Source: Colocasia esculenta (taxonomy: Eukaryota; Streptophyta; Magnoliopsida; Alismatales; Araceae). Taken from it: 64,000 bases of DNA. The notes under the pieces were generated by a model. That model did no database searches. It saw nothing but the letters and a program-made list of their open reading frames with translations, and had not been told where the DNA came from. A program made the position numbers and the translations under genes. This document shows, piece by piece, positions 24,034-35,044 of the stretch; position 1 is the stretch's first letter; the number at the start of each line of letters is the position of its first letter. Where the stretch lies: positions 10,184,712-10,248,711 of the forward strand of contig CM024759.1 of the NCBI GenBank assembly GCA_014218235.1, in the 5' to 3' direction.

Positions 24034-25937
24034 TGTTGCCCAGCTAGCTAGCCCAGAGGGGCGGCGAATGGGTTATTAAAAATTAGATTTTAGATTGATA
24101 CCTGTTCACTAAAAAGATTACACAACAACTTAAACGAAGGTTAGAGTTAGAGGGAATGAAATAGCAAACACACAAAACACAGCCACAAGACACAAGGATT
24201 TTATCCTGGTTCGGAACTCCTTTCCACAGGAGACCTATGTCCAATCCCTGAGCAATACCTCATGATATCACTATCAAGGGTACTATCCCCCTCACGGATC
24301 CTTACACCCAGCCTCAACTGGTATTCCTTCAACCTGAAGGGAATACAACCACCCTGGATACCACCAGGTCTTCCTTCACACAGAAGGGAATAAAACTAAT
24401 AAAAGTAAGCACAAGAACAAGCTTCAGGAACTAGTTCAAACAGCTACAATCTGAAGCAAACAAGCCTCGAGAGAGAAAGGATTTTGACACTGGTTTCTCT
24501 CAAAGACTTCACTGGCTCTCACAGGAATTTCTTTTTCAACACAGAGAGCTAAAGAGCTAAGATCTATTGGAATGGAGTGCTTCGCTCTTGTTTGAACTAC
24601 TGAAGACTTGAAGGATTGGCTATTCTCTATCACAGAATGTTGTTATCTTTAAAAGTCATTTCTTCTCAGTCTTGTAGTCTTGTATTTAAGCTTCTACTTG
24701 AAATTTGAACGTTAAAGATCCGTTGTCTCTCATTCTGGTGTACGTTAGACTGGTCTGCAAGGAAGCTTCTGATCTTCAGTCTTTTATCCTTTAGTACATG
24801 GCAAAGAAATGTTTTGATATCTTGTATCTTTTGTGTCCAACGTTGTACAGATAAATCTTGTCAGGTATCTGCAAGCATATCAACAAAAATAGGAGACAGC
24901 TAGGGCTGTCGTTGATTGTCAGTCACAGTTGGAAAAGATATTGCTAGATTTATCAAAGCTCCTTTCTGTCAAAATAAAGATGTAGACAGAATAGCACAAT
25001 AGTGGAAGATATCGTCTGCATGCATGAGAGATACGTTCAGAGTGCATTGAATGCATAGCAGTCAAATAGACGAGATACGACTTTGACTATTCAACGTATA
25101 TTAAAGAGTATTGATATAACAATGAAATCGATATGAACAAAGCCGATGCCTTTATGACTTATGAAATCGTTATAAGTTGATAGACAAATCGTTATGACAG
25201 AGAATCATTAAATCATAATAATGAAATCGTTATAAGCACTTATGAAATCGTTATGCAAGACAAATCGTTATTAGCATCAAAGAAATAGATATGATTACTT
25301 ACCAAATCATTACTGTAAGTAAATCATTGTGATCAAAAAAGAAATCGTTATGAATTCTACAGAAATCGATGTGATCACTTAAGAAATCGTTGTGGTAAGC
25401 AAATCGTTATGAACAATACAGAAATCGTTATGACGTCTTAAGAAATCGCTGCGACGAGCAAATCGTTACGAGGTCTTAAGAAATTGTTATGACAACTTAA
25501 GAAATCGTTGCGACGAGCAAATCGTTACGAGGTCTTAAGAAATCGTTATGACAACTTAAGAAATCGTTGCGACGAGCAAATCGTTACGAGGTCTTAAGAA
25601 ATCGTTATGACAACTTAAGAAATCGTTGCGACGAGCAAATCGTTACGAGGTCTTAAGAAATCGTTATGACAACTTAAGAAATCGTTGTGGAGACTTGGCA
25701 AGTCTTTATAACTTACAAAGAAACCGATGTCTTAGCAAATCGTTATAGTGTATGAAGAAGTCGATGCAATGACTTGGGAAAAATATGAAGTGAGAGTTTT
25801 ACCTGATTGTCTTGAACTTCTTTTACTTTTATTTCCTGTCCTCAAGGCTCAAGTAATTCATTAGTATTGTTTTGTTAATCATCAAAATTAATATATAAAT
25901 AAGTGAATTAATTTATATGGGAAAAGTTTGGTCATCA
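24034..25937 (-). repeat. 3' LTR of the Sirevirus
   Basis: This 1,904-bp copy differs from the 1,966-bp 5' LTR by scattered substitutions, small indels and one fewer 59-bp repeat unit. It starts TGTTGCCCAGCTAGC on plus and ends GGTCATCA. The AAATCGTTATG-rich part lies in the U3 half, upstream in element orientation. Confidence 0.92.
25442..25690. repeat. 59-bp minisatellite in the Sirevirus 3' LTR
   Basis: Four near-perfect 59-bp units begin GAAATCGTTGCGACG at 25442, 25501, 25560 and 25619, with a partial fifth. A looser field of the word AAATCGTTATG runs from about 25150 to 25760. It lies in U3 of the LTR, where it may act as an enhancer-like array. Confidence 0.9.
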
Positions 25938-25939
25938 AT

Positions 25940-25952
25940 CTCCCCCTTTTTG
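25940..25952 (-). other. Polypurine tract adjoining the 3' LTR
   Basis: The minus strand reads CAAAAAGGGGGAG, 2 bases from the LTR edge. It is the plus-strand DNA primer site for reverse transcription of this element. Confidence 0.85.
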
Positions 25953-26017
25953 ATGATGACAAAATATACTAAACATCATAAATAAACAGACATGTTTTTC
26001 AGAGTTGCTTTAGTTTT

Positions 26018-26030
26018 CTCCCCCTTTTTG
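26018..26030 (-). other. Second, identical polypurine tract
   Basis: The same 13 bases as at 25940-25952 (CAAAAAGGGGGAG on minus) recur 78 bases upstream in element orientation. Multiplied polypurine tracts are a known Sirevirus trait. Confidence 0.8.
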
Positions 26031-26081
26031 TCAATAAGCAAAAAGATAGTCTATGAGACAAAGAAGAGAGAAAGCTTTGGA

Positions 26082-29000
26082 TTAATTAGGAGCAAGATAA
26101 TACAAAGGAGACAAAAGAGAGGCATGCTGTGAAATGACAGCCCATGCCTTGATCTCCATATCTTCAAAAATCTGGTGGAAAACACCAGGAGCAACTGAAA
26201 AAGAAGAACCCATGGCTGGAATGATCCTTTGAATGTATAGCTGCCGCTGCTGTTCCAGGAATTCTCCATACTGATCTCTGTCCAGTATGAATCTGAAGTA
26301 GGTGCTCTTTCCAAAACTGGCACGATGGAGAAATCTATCCAGAGAGATTGGATAGAAAATCTTCTGATCAAGAAGATCCTTCTTCAAGGCATAGAAGGCA
26401 GTATATCTGGCTGCCCACTGAACATATATCTCTTGAATTGGATTTATGGAGTTGAGATCCAAGAAGGCTTCTGCTGATAGAATAGGCTTATCTTGACTGA
26501 ACAAGGAACTGTTGATGGCTTGCAACTGAAGATGGGATTCCTTATAGAGCTTTTCCCATGCGGAGGGAGAAAGCCTCTCACACTCAGAAATGAGTGGAGC
26601 CAAAACTTGGGAGGAAATGCGGCCAGAGTGGTATTCTCTGAAAATAAACCGCAAAAAGGAAGGCAATCTACCCTGCTTAGCTGACATTCTGCCCATCTGC
26701 TTAGCAAACATATCAAAAGCATGGGAGCCTGCATCTGAGTCAAACACTAAGGAGTGTAGCTTCGGCAGAAGAACTGAAGAGGTAACTTTGAGGTTTGCAA
26801 AATCCACTGTGAGGGGAAGATTTATTGGATGTTCTGATCTCAGCAGCACTATGGTTGAATGAAATTGGCAGAACTGGACTTCAGGCAGCTTGTTCAGGTA
26901 GCAGAAATCACTGTACAACTGGAAGTTCTTGGCTATCCTGATCTCTTTCAGAATGAATGGTCCCCAAGAGGTCTTATGCTGAAGAATGAACCACTCAGAA
27001 AGAGTGAGTGGGTGATCTCTATGGGTAAGGGTTTCTGCACGGGCAGTCAAGTATTTGGAGTACAGAGACTTGTTGCCCTTGACGTTGGCCCACTGCTCTT
27101 CAGTCTTGAACTCAGTGCCCTCATAGATTTTGGATTTTTGAAGGTGGGACAACTGGCAAAGAGGAAGAACAATGTTTAGATGCTCAGAGAGGTTGAGGAA
27201 AGGAATACCATAGATAGTGGAAAGGATACATTTTTGAAGGTATTCCCTATAGATGGATCTTCTCTGAGGTTCGAGGGTAAGAGAGTACCAAAGAGGAGGA
27301 AATAATGGTGAGGAGGGGATGCTGACAGAGGATGAATGTTTCCTCTTTTTCTTGGCAGGACTGGGAGGATCAGTCCTGTGGACATGAGTGGCAATGGATA
27401 GAATGGAGATGAGGGTACTTCTCTCAAAGTCATCCGGAAGATTAGTGTCAAAGACACTGTGAATTTGAGGTTTTTCCGGAATGAAGGTGACAGAAGGAGG
27501 AGTAGGAGGATAGAAGAGATGTTTGGGATTGAAAGATGTAGATGGGTGAACTGGAGTAGTTTCAGTGAGAGGTGAAGAAGGTGAGGGTGATGATGGAGCT
27601 GAGGTTTGAGAGGGAGTGGGAGAGAAGGAAGGTTGAGATGGAATGAGAGAGGATGAGGTTTGGGTGCGAGGCATAGGGTGTTTGAAAGTTGGTGGTGCTG
27701 GAGGGGCTGTAGAAGAAGATGAAGGTGAGGAGAGGGTTGGAGTTGCAAGAGTAGAAGTTTCAGGGGCCTTGGTAGCTGCTACTGGCTCTTTCCCTTTTGC
27801 TTGACCTTCTCTGGCAACTGCAGACGGCCCAGATGGCCTAGATTCCTGATGAGATGGCCCTGATGCTTGCACTGATGGCCCAGATGGCCCTGACTCTTGT
27901 GCTGGTGGCCCTGGTGGCCGAGGAACAGCTGCTGGTCTGCTCTGAGTAGCAGAAGGAGAAAATCCACCTGTCCTCGAAATTACTGATAGCATGGACTTCA
28001 TGTCTGACATTTCCTTGTTGAACCACCTTATAGCATTTCGGACTTGAGATAGTTCAGTAGTGGTTGTAGCTTGACTGGCAAGAATGCCTTGGACACTGGT
28101 CTGAACTGATGATAATATATCTCCTTGAGCCTTTAATATTTCCATAACAGGCTTCAAATTTACTTTCCTGTGGCTCTTTCTTTGCCTTCTGTGAGCCACT
28201 CTCTTTCTTTTGCTTTTCTGAGTGACTGGCTCCTCAATATTAGCATGGCTTGTACTTGGTCCTTCATTTACAGGTACTTTGGCAGGAGCTTGATTTCCTT
28301 GAGATGGTGCATCTGTCTCAGGAGCATTCTCCATCATAGATTCCTCATTGCCAATTTGCTCCCCCTGAATAGGAGCATTGAGTTCAACATTTTCTTGCTC
28401 CCCCTGAGTAGGAACTTCTTCCAAAACAATTTCCTCAATGTGGCCTTCTGCCACTGATTCTGACAATTGAGACTCTCTAGCATTCGGCTCCCCTTAGCTG
28501 GGAACTTCTTCCATAATCACTTCTTGTTGAGTAGCTGTTTGCACCTCAAAACTGACATTTACTTCAGTTAAATTTTCAGTATGGCCTGGTGCCATAGCTT
28601 CTTCTTCTGCAAGTCCACCTATTTCTGAAGTAACTGAGGTGGAGGGAAAGGAGTCCAACACCTCTCTTAGAATAGAGGCAACTCTGGAGGTGGGCAAAGG
28701 ATCTGCCACACCTGCTACTGCTTCTCCCATTGGAGTTTCTGGAGAATGAGATTCAACCTCCATAACAGATGATTCTGAAGTCTCTGCTTGTTCTTCCACT
28801 GCAGGTTCTGCTGCTGCTTGTTCTACTGCTACTGATTCTACCTCTAATTCTACTGGTGGATTTGCTGCTTCTTCTGGAATCTTTGGGACATCTCCAATGA
28901 TGGCCTCTCCCTCTGCCACAGAGATCTTGGTCCATATCCCATTCTACACTGAGAATCCACTTTTCTTTAGGTTCCTGGACCTTATAGACTGGCCCATCTC

Positions 29001-29723
29001 AACTGCCCCAGATAGATTTACTCCAAAATGTTTGAATATCTTGGTAAGTAGATGAGCATAGGGCAATGAAACATTCAACTTGCTCTTTGTATCCCAGATT
29101 TGATCATGGGCAAACTTCATTCTCTCCATCATGACCTCGGCCATGTTAATCTCCTTTTGTTGGATTACCCAGAACATCATATCCGAATCTGCCCTAGTAC
29201 AAGTTGAGAAAGTGGCACTGCGGGGAACCATGATTTGGCAGATAATAAAATGAAGTAGACGGTTGAATGCAGTCATCTAATTGATATCTAATTTCCCGTC
29301 TCTCAGCCTGAAACCTGGACCTATAATGCCAAGACCCTTTGCTTGATCGTTCACTGTGTGAACCCCACTGTGTCCAGAAGTCTTCACCCCAAACAACATG
29401 TGCAAAAGCTCATGATCTACTTTAATTTGGATACCCTTTACAGATGAGACAAGGGACCCATCCGCCTCTGACCTTAGACAAACATAAAAGGCTTTCACCA
29501 GGTCGGGATAGCTTACCTCGGTGAAGGTGGCAATATCCATCCACTGCATCCTTCTCAATGTTTCTGCTATACTGTTCATGCCATTCTTCTCTAGATTTGG
29601 TACATCCACTGCTTTATTTCCGCAAACCTTCGTCTTGACGAATGTAAACCTTTCCTGCTGCTCAGGGGACAAATACTCAGCACTGTAGCCCCCTACACTT
29701 CCGGAGATCACTGGAGCGGCCAT
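26082..29723 (-). pseudogene. Sirevirus env-like gene, interrupted by three in-frame stops
   Basis: One reading frame runs from the ATG at 29723 to the stop at 26082, about 1,213 codons. In-frame stops lie at 29277-29279 (TAG), 28944-28946 (TAG) and 28494-28496 (TAA). No frameshift is needed. The N-terminal part has the look of the 'putative plant transposon protein' domain (SPEQQERFTFVKTKV.., LEKNGMNSIAETLRR). The middle is acidic, with an APxQGEQ repeat, then a coiled-coil-like helix and a Pro/Ser/Thr-rich stretch with GPSGPS repeats. The last 400 codons form a helical domain. Its place after pol matches the env-like genes of Sireviruses; the function of those proteins is unproven. No obvious signal peptide or clear fusion peptide is visible. 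Confidence 0.8.
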
Positions 29724-30062
29724 GGGTAGAGTGGAGAAAAGGTTCTGGAGAAAGGAGATGATGGAAGGGATGGAAGCCCTCAAGGGATTCTTCGCGGGAA
29801 GAAGAGAAGGCTTCAAATCTTGCGGAGAGTCGATGCCGGAATCGTTAGGGCATCGGCTTTGGGCGAACAGATAAAGGAGAAAGAAGGGTAAAGGTGGGAG
29901 ATGAGTCGTTCCCACAACAATTTGACTAATTAATAATACTTTATCGAAAAAGGAGGCGCCAAAAGGGGTAACGGCAGAAAGCGACAAAAGGGTTTGACGG
30001 GTCAAACTACTTTTAACACAATAGCGGTCAAATAAAGTAAATAAGCTGAGTTTTGCTTAATG

Positions 30063-30081
30063 CCAGAGAGAGAGAGAGAAA
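30063..30081. repeat. (GA)n microsatellite
   Basis: A short GAGAGAGAGAGAG run lies between the pol stop and the env-like frame of the Sirevirus. Confidence 0.8.
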
Positions 30082-30132
30082 ATTTCATTATAATCTGAAA
30101 ATTTATATGCCAATTTAAATACAGAAATCTTT

Positions 30133-33100
30133 TCACAAATTGCACATCCCTAATTCCCTTCTAAGAGATGTAAATCTCTCTTCAGGTAGGGCTTTTGTGA
30201 AGATATCTGCTAGTTGACCATTTGTATCTATAAAAGAAATTTCTATATTACCACTAGCTACATGATCTCGAATGAAACGATATCTAACCTCAATGTGTTT
30301 AGTCCTTGAGTGTTGCACTGGATTCTTGGTGAGGTTGATGGCACTTGTATTATCACACAGTAGTGGAATTGACTTGATATGAATGTCGAAATCCTCAAGT
30401 TGTTGCTTTATCCATAGGAGTTGTGTACAGCAACTTCCAGCAGCAACATATTCAGCTTCAGCTGTTGATAGAGCTACTGAGTTTTGTTTCTTGGAAGACC
30501 AAGATATCAGACATCCTGCAAGAAATTGACAACAACCACTGGTGCTCTTTCTATCTACTTTGCATCCAGCATAGTCAGCATCAGAATATCCTACTAAATT
30601 TATTTCACAAGATTTTGGATACCAAAGACCTAAATCATGAGTTCTAGCTAAATATCTAAATATTCTTTTCACAGAAATTAAATGAGACTCTCTAGGGTCT
30701 GCTTGATATCTAGCACACATGCATACACTAAATAAAATGTCTGGTCTACTTGCTGTTAAGTAAAGTAATGACCCTATCATACCTCTATAGTTCTTTTGAT
30801 CTACCTTTTTACCATTTTGATCACTGTCCATTCTGGTTGATGTGCTCATTGGCGTTGACAATGGCTTCGCACCTTCAAATCCAAATTTCTTTAACAGCTC
30901 TTTGGTGTACTTGGCTTGACAGATGTGGGTGCCTTCCTTCCCTTGCTTGATTTGCAATCCAAGGAAGTAGTTTAGCTCCCCATCATACTCATTTCAAATT
31001 CTCCCTGCATAAGCTTTTCAAAGTACTTGCAAAGAGATTCATCAGTAGATCCAAAAATAATATCATCTACATATATTTGCACAAGTAGTATATGTTTGAC
31101 TTTTGATTTTATAAATAATGTGCTATCTACTTGACCTCTAGTGAAACCATGATCTAATAAGAAAGTACTGAGCCTTTCATACCAGGCTCTAGGTGCTTGC
31201 TTTAAACCATATAAAGCCTTATGGAGTTTAAATACATGATTTGGAAATTCGGTGTCATCAAAACCTGGAGGTTGTTCAACATACACTTCCTCCTTGATAA
31301 AACCATTTAAAAAGGCAGATTTGACATCCATTTGAAACAATTTTAAATCTAATGCAGATGCATAAGCAAGTAAAATTCTAATAGCCTCAAGTCTAGCCAC
31401 AGGTGCATAGGTTTCATCGAAATCTATGCCTTCCTCTTGGGAATAGCCTTGAGCTACCAGTCTGGCCTTGTTTCTTAAGATTACTCCAGACTCATCCAGT
31501 TTATTTCTGAACACCCACTTGGTGCCAATAACTGAATGATTGGATGGTCTAGGAACAAGTGACCATACTTGGTTTCTCTTGAACTGATTTAGTTCATCTT
31601 GCATGGCTATTATCCAAGATTCATCAGTTAAAGCTTCATTGACTGTCTTAGGCTCTATTTGAGAAACAAAAGCTAAATAATCACAAGGAATTACATTACC
31701 TCTTGTTCTTACCCCTACAGATGGATCACCAATAATGTTCTCAAGAGGGTGATCTTTCTTATGTCTCCATTCTTTTGGAAGATTTTCATGTTGAATTTCA
31801 GTTTGCTGCAGTTCTTCCAGAGGTGGATCTTCCTTGTCCTCAATTGAGGTATTCTTTAATTTTTCGGACAAGTCATCTGCATCATCAATGTCACTAATTT
31901 CTTCCTTTTTCAAGGAAGGGTTAGATTCATCAAAAATAACATGCACAGATTGTTCAATTAATAATGAGCGTTTATTGAAAACTCTATAACTTTTGGGTTT
32001 AGAAGTGTACCCCATAAAGATGCCTTCATCTGATTTGGCATCTAACTTACCAATGTCCCTTTTTCCATTGTTGTGGATGAAGCAAGGACATCCAAATATT
32101 TTGAAGTGACTGATCTTAGGTTTCTTTCCCTTGTAGAGTTCATAAGCAGTCTTCTTCAGAATTGGCCTGATCATTACCCTATTAATGATGTAGCTTGCAG
32201 TGTTGATGGCTTCGGCCCAAAAATATCTTGGCAAGTCATATTCTGATAACATTGTTCTTGCCATATCCAAAAGAGTTCTATTTTTCCTCTCAGCAATTCC
32301 ATTCTGTTGAGGTGTCCTTGGTGCTGAGAAGTTGTGCTCAATTCCTTGGTCATCACAGAACCTAGCAAACTTTTCATTTTGAAATTCACCACCATGATCT
32401 GATCGGATAGAGATAATGGTGAACTTCTGATCTTTCTGAACTTTCTTGCTGAAGCTGACAAAATTATCAAAGGTGTCATCTTTGTGCTCTAGAAAGGATA
32501 CCCAAGTAAATCTTGAGTAATCATCAACTATGACAAATCCAAAATTCTTTCCTCCAAGACTGGTAGTCCTCATTGGCCCAAATAGATCCATGTGAAGTAG
32601 TTCTAACGGCTTTGAGGTGGTCACTACTGTCTTTGATTTGAAAGAGTTCTTGGTGTGCTTTCCTCTTGCACAAGGTCTGCAGATGCTATCCATTTTTGTG
32701 TTGACCTTTGGCAGTCCTTCCACTAGATTTCTCTTTCTGAGCTTGTTCAATCCATCCAAACTGCAGTGGCCCAGTCTTCTGTGCCACAGCTCAGTTGATT
32801 GATCTTTGCTGGCTGCCAAACAGATATCTTGATCCTTGAGTTCCTTAAGATAGAGTACATACAAATTTCTTTCTCTATATGCTTCAAAGATGACTGCTCC
32901 ATCCTTTAATATGTTGCATTTTGATTCTTGGAACTGAATCTGATGGCCTTTGTCACACAACTGGCTGATGCTAATGAGATTGTGCTTTAATCCTTTGACC
33001 AGTAACACATCTTCAATAACTAATTTTCCTTTGTTGTTCACGGACCCACTTCCTATCACTGTGCCTTTTCCATTATCTCCATAAGTAACTGTTCCTTCTT

Positions 33101-33206
33101 CAGCTTGGAGATTGACGAAAAGCTTCTGGTTACCTGACATGTGTCTTGAGCATCCACTATCCAAATACCATTTGGATGCTCTTGAATTTCCCTGAAATTT
33201 AAACAT
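30133..33206 (-). pseudogene. Sirevirus pol: protease, integrase, reverse transcriptase, RNase H (one frameshift)
   Basis: The open frame 33206-30972 starts MFKFQGNSRASK. It contains the protease site YLDSGCSRHM, then GAG-pre-integrase (ELWHRRLGHCSLDGL). Integrase follows with HMDLFGPM, DDYSRFTWVSF, SDHGGEF and the NGIAERKNRT region. The reverse transcriptase then has KARLVAQGYSQ, QMDVKSAFLNG and the catalytic YVDDIIFGS. The frame ends after MSMMGS near 30972. It resumes one base out of register and runs to 30133 with the RNase H motifs GYSDADYAG, STAEAEYVA and the closing LADIFTKALP. The break is at a G run, best explained as a one-base loss. All catalytic motifs look preserved, so only the shift disables it. 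Confidence 0.9.
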
Positions 33207-33840
33207 TAGGTTTTAGGTACCCAAGTTCTTTTGGGTCCTGATGGGTTAGTATCATCAATTTTCCCTTTTATTATCCAATTTATGTTCTTAGTGGGACAGG
33301 TTGCTTTACTGTGTCCCAGTTTATTACAATGATTGCAACATGTTGTTCTAGTTATTCTTTCAATTGGAGTGTATTTAAATTTTTGGTGTCTTTTGTCCTT
33401 TTCGGATATAAACTCAGGAGTTGGATAAGTATTAGGAAAGATTTTAGTTTCTTCATTTTCTGAGGGAGTGTAACCAAATCCATGTTTCTTCTTGTTTGAT
33501 CTTTTAGCTCCTTTTATCATTAGAAGGGGTTTATTATTTGTGAACTTGTTTATAGTGCTTGTTAAATGTTCATTTTCTTTAATTAGTCTTTCTATTTCTA
33601 TTTTAAGTTCACTTATGTCTTCTTGTTTTTCTAAGTGTGTTGTTTTTCTGTTTTTCTCTTTTAGATCTTCATATAATAATTCATTTCTTCTTTTATGTTC
33701 AATTATTTGCTTTTCAAGTTCTTCATTTTCTGCTTTTAGGTCTGAATTAGTGTTTTCTAAACAGATTACATTTTTCTTACTAACTTTAAGTAATTTAGAT
33801 ACTTCTTTATATTTATCATAAAGTTCATTAAAGGCACTTT
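33206..33840 (-). pseudogene. Sirevirus gag C-terminal part, shifted frame
   Basis: After the gag frame ends at 33841, another frame continues the protein. It has a Lys/Glu-rich coiled coil (from about 33865 to 33540), then a basic patch (KGAKRSNKKK) and a second zinc knuckle CNHCNKLGHSKATC. It ends TWVPKT at 33206. Its stop overlaps the ATG of the protease frame (TAATG). One frameshift near 33865 separates it from the main gag. Confidence 0.75.
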
Positions 33841-34980
33841 CTAGATTATCAGAATCTGAATCATTACAGAATCAAAGGAAGAGTCAGAAGTTACCTTGTC
33901 TTCGGTGTTGGCCATGAGAGCCAGGTTGGCTTCTTCTCCATCACTGCTTGAGCTTGACTCACTGTCTGAGTCACTGCTGTTCTCCCAAGCAGCTGCCATT
34001 GCCTTCTTTTTATACTTCTTGAATTTTCTGAAATTATCCTTCTTCTTGTGATCATTCTTCTTAAGCATTGGACAATCTGCCTTGATGTGTCCAGGCTTCT
34101 TGCATTCATAGCATATCACTTCTCCTTTCTTCGAATCCTTTACTTCTGGTTTTCTGAAATCTTTATTTTTCTTAAAAAATCTTCTCCCAGACTGGAACTT
34201 CTTCTTCTTTGCTAGAATTCTTTGAAGTCTTCGAGACAGCATTGCTTCTTCATCATCACTGTCCTTACTGCTTTCACTGTTGTCCAGTGATTCTTCTGAT
34301 ATATCTTCATTGGCCTTGAGAGCGTTTGATTGCTTCTTTCTGCTGGAGGATTCTCCTAATCTCTCCATATTTATCTCATGAGCCATGAGGGATCCTATTA
34401 ACTTCTCCAATGACATTAGTTTTAGATCATTGGCTTCCTCAATGGCTGTTACCTTTGGAGTCCATGAGGATGGCAGAGATCTGAGGATCTTCCTGACCAT
34501 ATCTGGTACATCATAGATTTTTCCTAATCCAGCTAACCCATTTGTGATATCTGTGAATCTACTAAACATTTGGGTTATGGATTCACCTGACTGCATCTGG
34601 AATCTTTCATATTGAGTCACAAGAATGTCGATTCTTGTCTCCTTTACCTTATCTGTCCCTTCATAGGTAATCCTGAGCTTTTCCCACATTTCCATTGCGG
34701 ATTTGCAGGCTGAAACTCTGTTGAATTCTTTCTTGCTGAGGGCACAGCACATGATGCTCTTGGCTTTGCAGTTTAAGGAGATTTTTCTTCTGTCTTCATC
34801 TGTCCACTGAGCCTTTGCATTGGTGACTAGAAGATCGCCTTCTTCTACAATGGACCATATCATGTAATCGTGGCCTTGTAGAAAGTACTCCATTCTTGTC
34901 TTCCAATAGGTATAATCTTCTCCATCAAACAAAGGAGGTCTGTTGACTGACTGACCTTCGAAGTTACCTTGGGCTGCCAT
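33841..34980 (-). CDS. Sirevirus gag (main part)
   Basis: A 379-codon open frame begins MAAQGNFEGQSVNRPP with the DUF4219-like start (LFDGEDYTYWKTRMEYFL). A UBN2-type capsid region follows (WEKLRITYEG, QMFSRFTDI, RKILRSLP). A Ser/Asp-rich region, a Lys-rich region and one CCHC zinc knuckle, CYECKKPGHIKADC, come next, then an acidic Ser-rich tail. Gag forms the particle that packages element RNA. The frame ends early at 33841 because of a shift; the related relic at 10840-11118 shows a similar acidic tail. The start lies 64 bases from the LTR edge, just after the PBS. Confidence 0.88.
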   Translation of the reverse strand: MAAQGNFEGQSVNRPPLFDGEDYTYWKTRMEYFLQGHDYMIWSIVEEGDLLVTNAKAQWTDEDRRKISLNCKAKSIMCCALSKKEFNRVSACKSAMEMWEKLRITYEGTDKVKETRIDILVTQYERFQMQSGESITQMFSRFTDITNGLAGLGKIYDVPDMVRKILRSLPSSWTPKVTAIEEANDLKLMSLEKLIGSLMAHEINMERLGESSSRKKQSNALKANEDISEESLDNSESSKDSDDEEAMLSRRLQRILAKKKKFQSGRRFFKKNKDFRKPEVKDSKKGEVICYECKKPGHIKADCPMLKKNDHKKKDNFRKFKKYKKKAMAAAWENSSDSDSESSSSSDGEEANLALMANTEDKVTSDSSFDSVMIQILII

Positions 34981-35030
34981 GGATCTTTACTCTTCAGATC
35001 GTTGGATCTTCTTCTTTGTCGAAGAGACTC

Positions 35031-35042
35031 GCTCTGATACCA
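35031..35042 (-). other. Primer-binding site of the Sirevirus
   Basis: The minus strand reads TGGTATCAGAGC, perfectly complementary in form to the initiator-Met tRNA 3' end, two bases from the 5' LTR. Confidence 0.92.
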
Positions 35043-35044
35043 CT

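Noticed and set aside
25100..25760. CRISPR-like look of regularly spaced repeats in the Sirevirus LTR
   Set aside because: The repeats are contiguous 59-bp tandem units without unique spacers, present in both LTRs of a plant retrotransposon.
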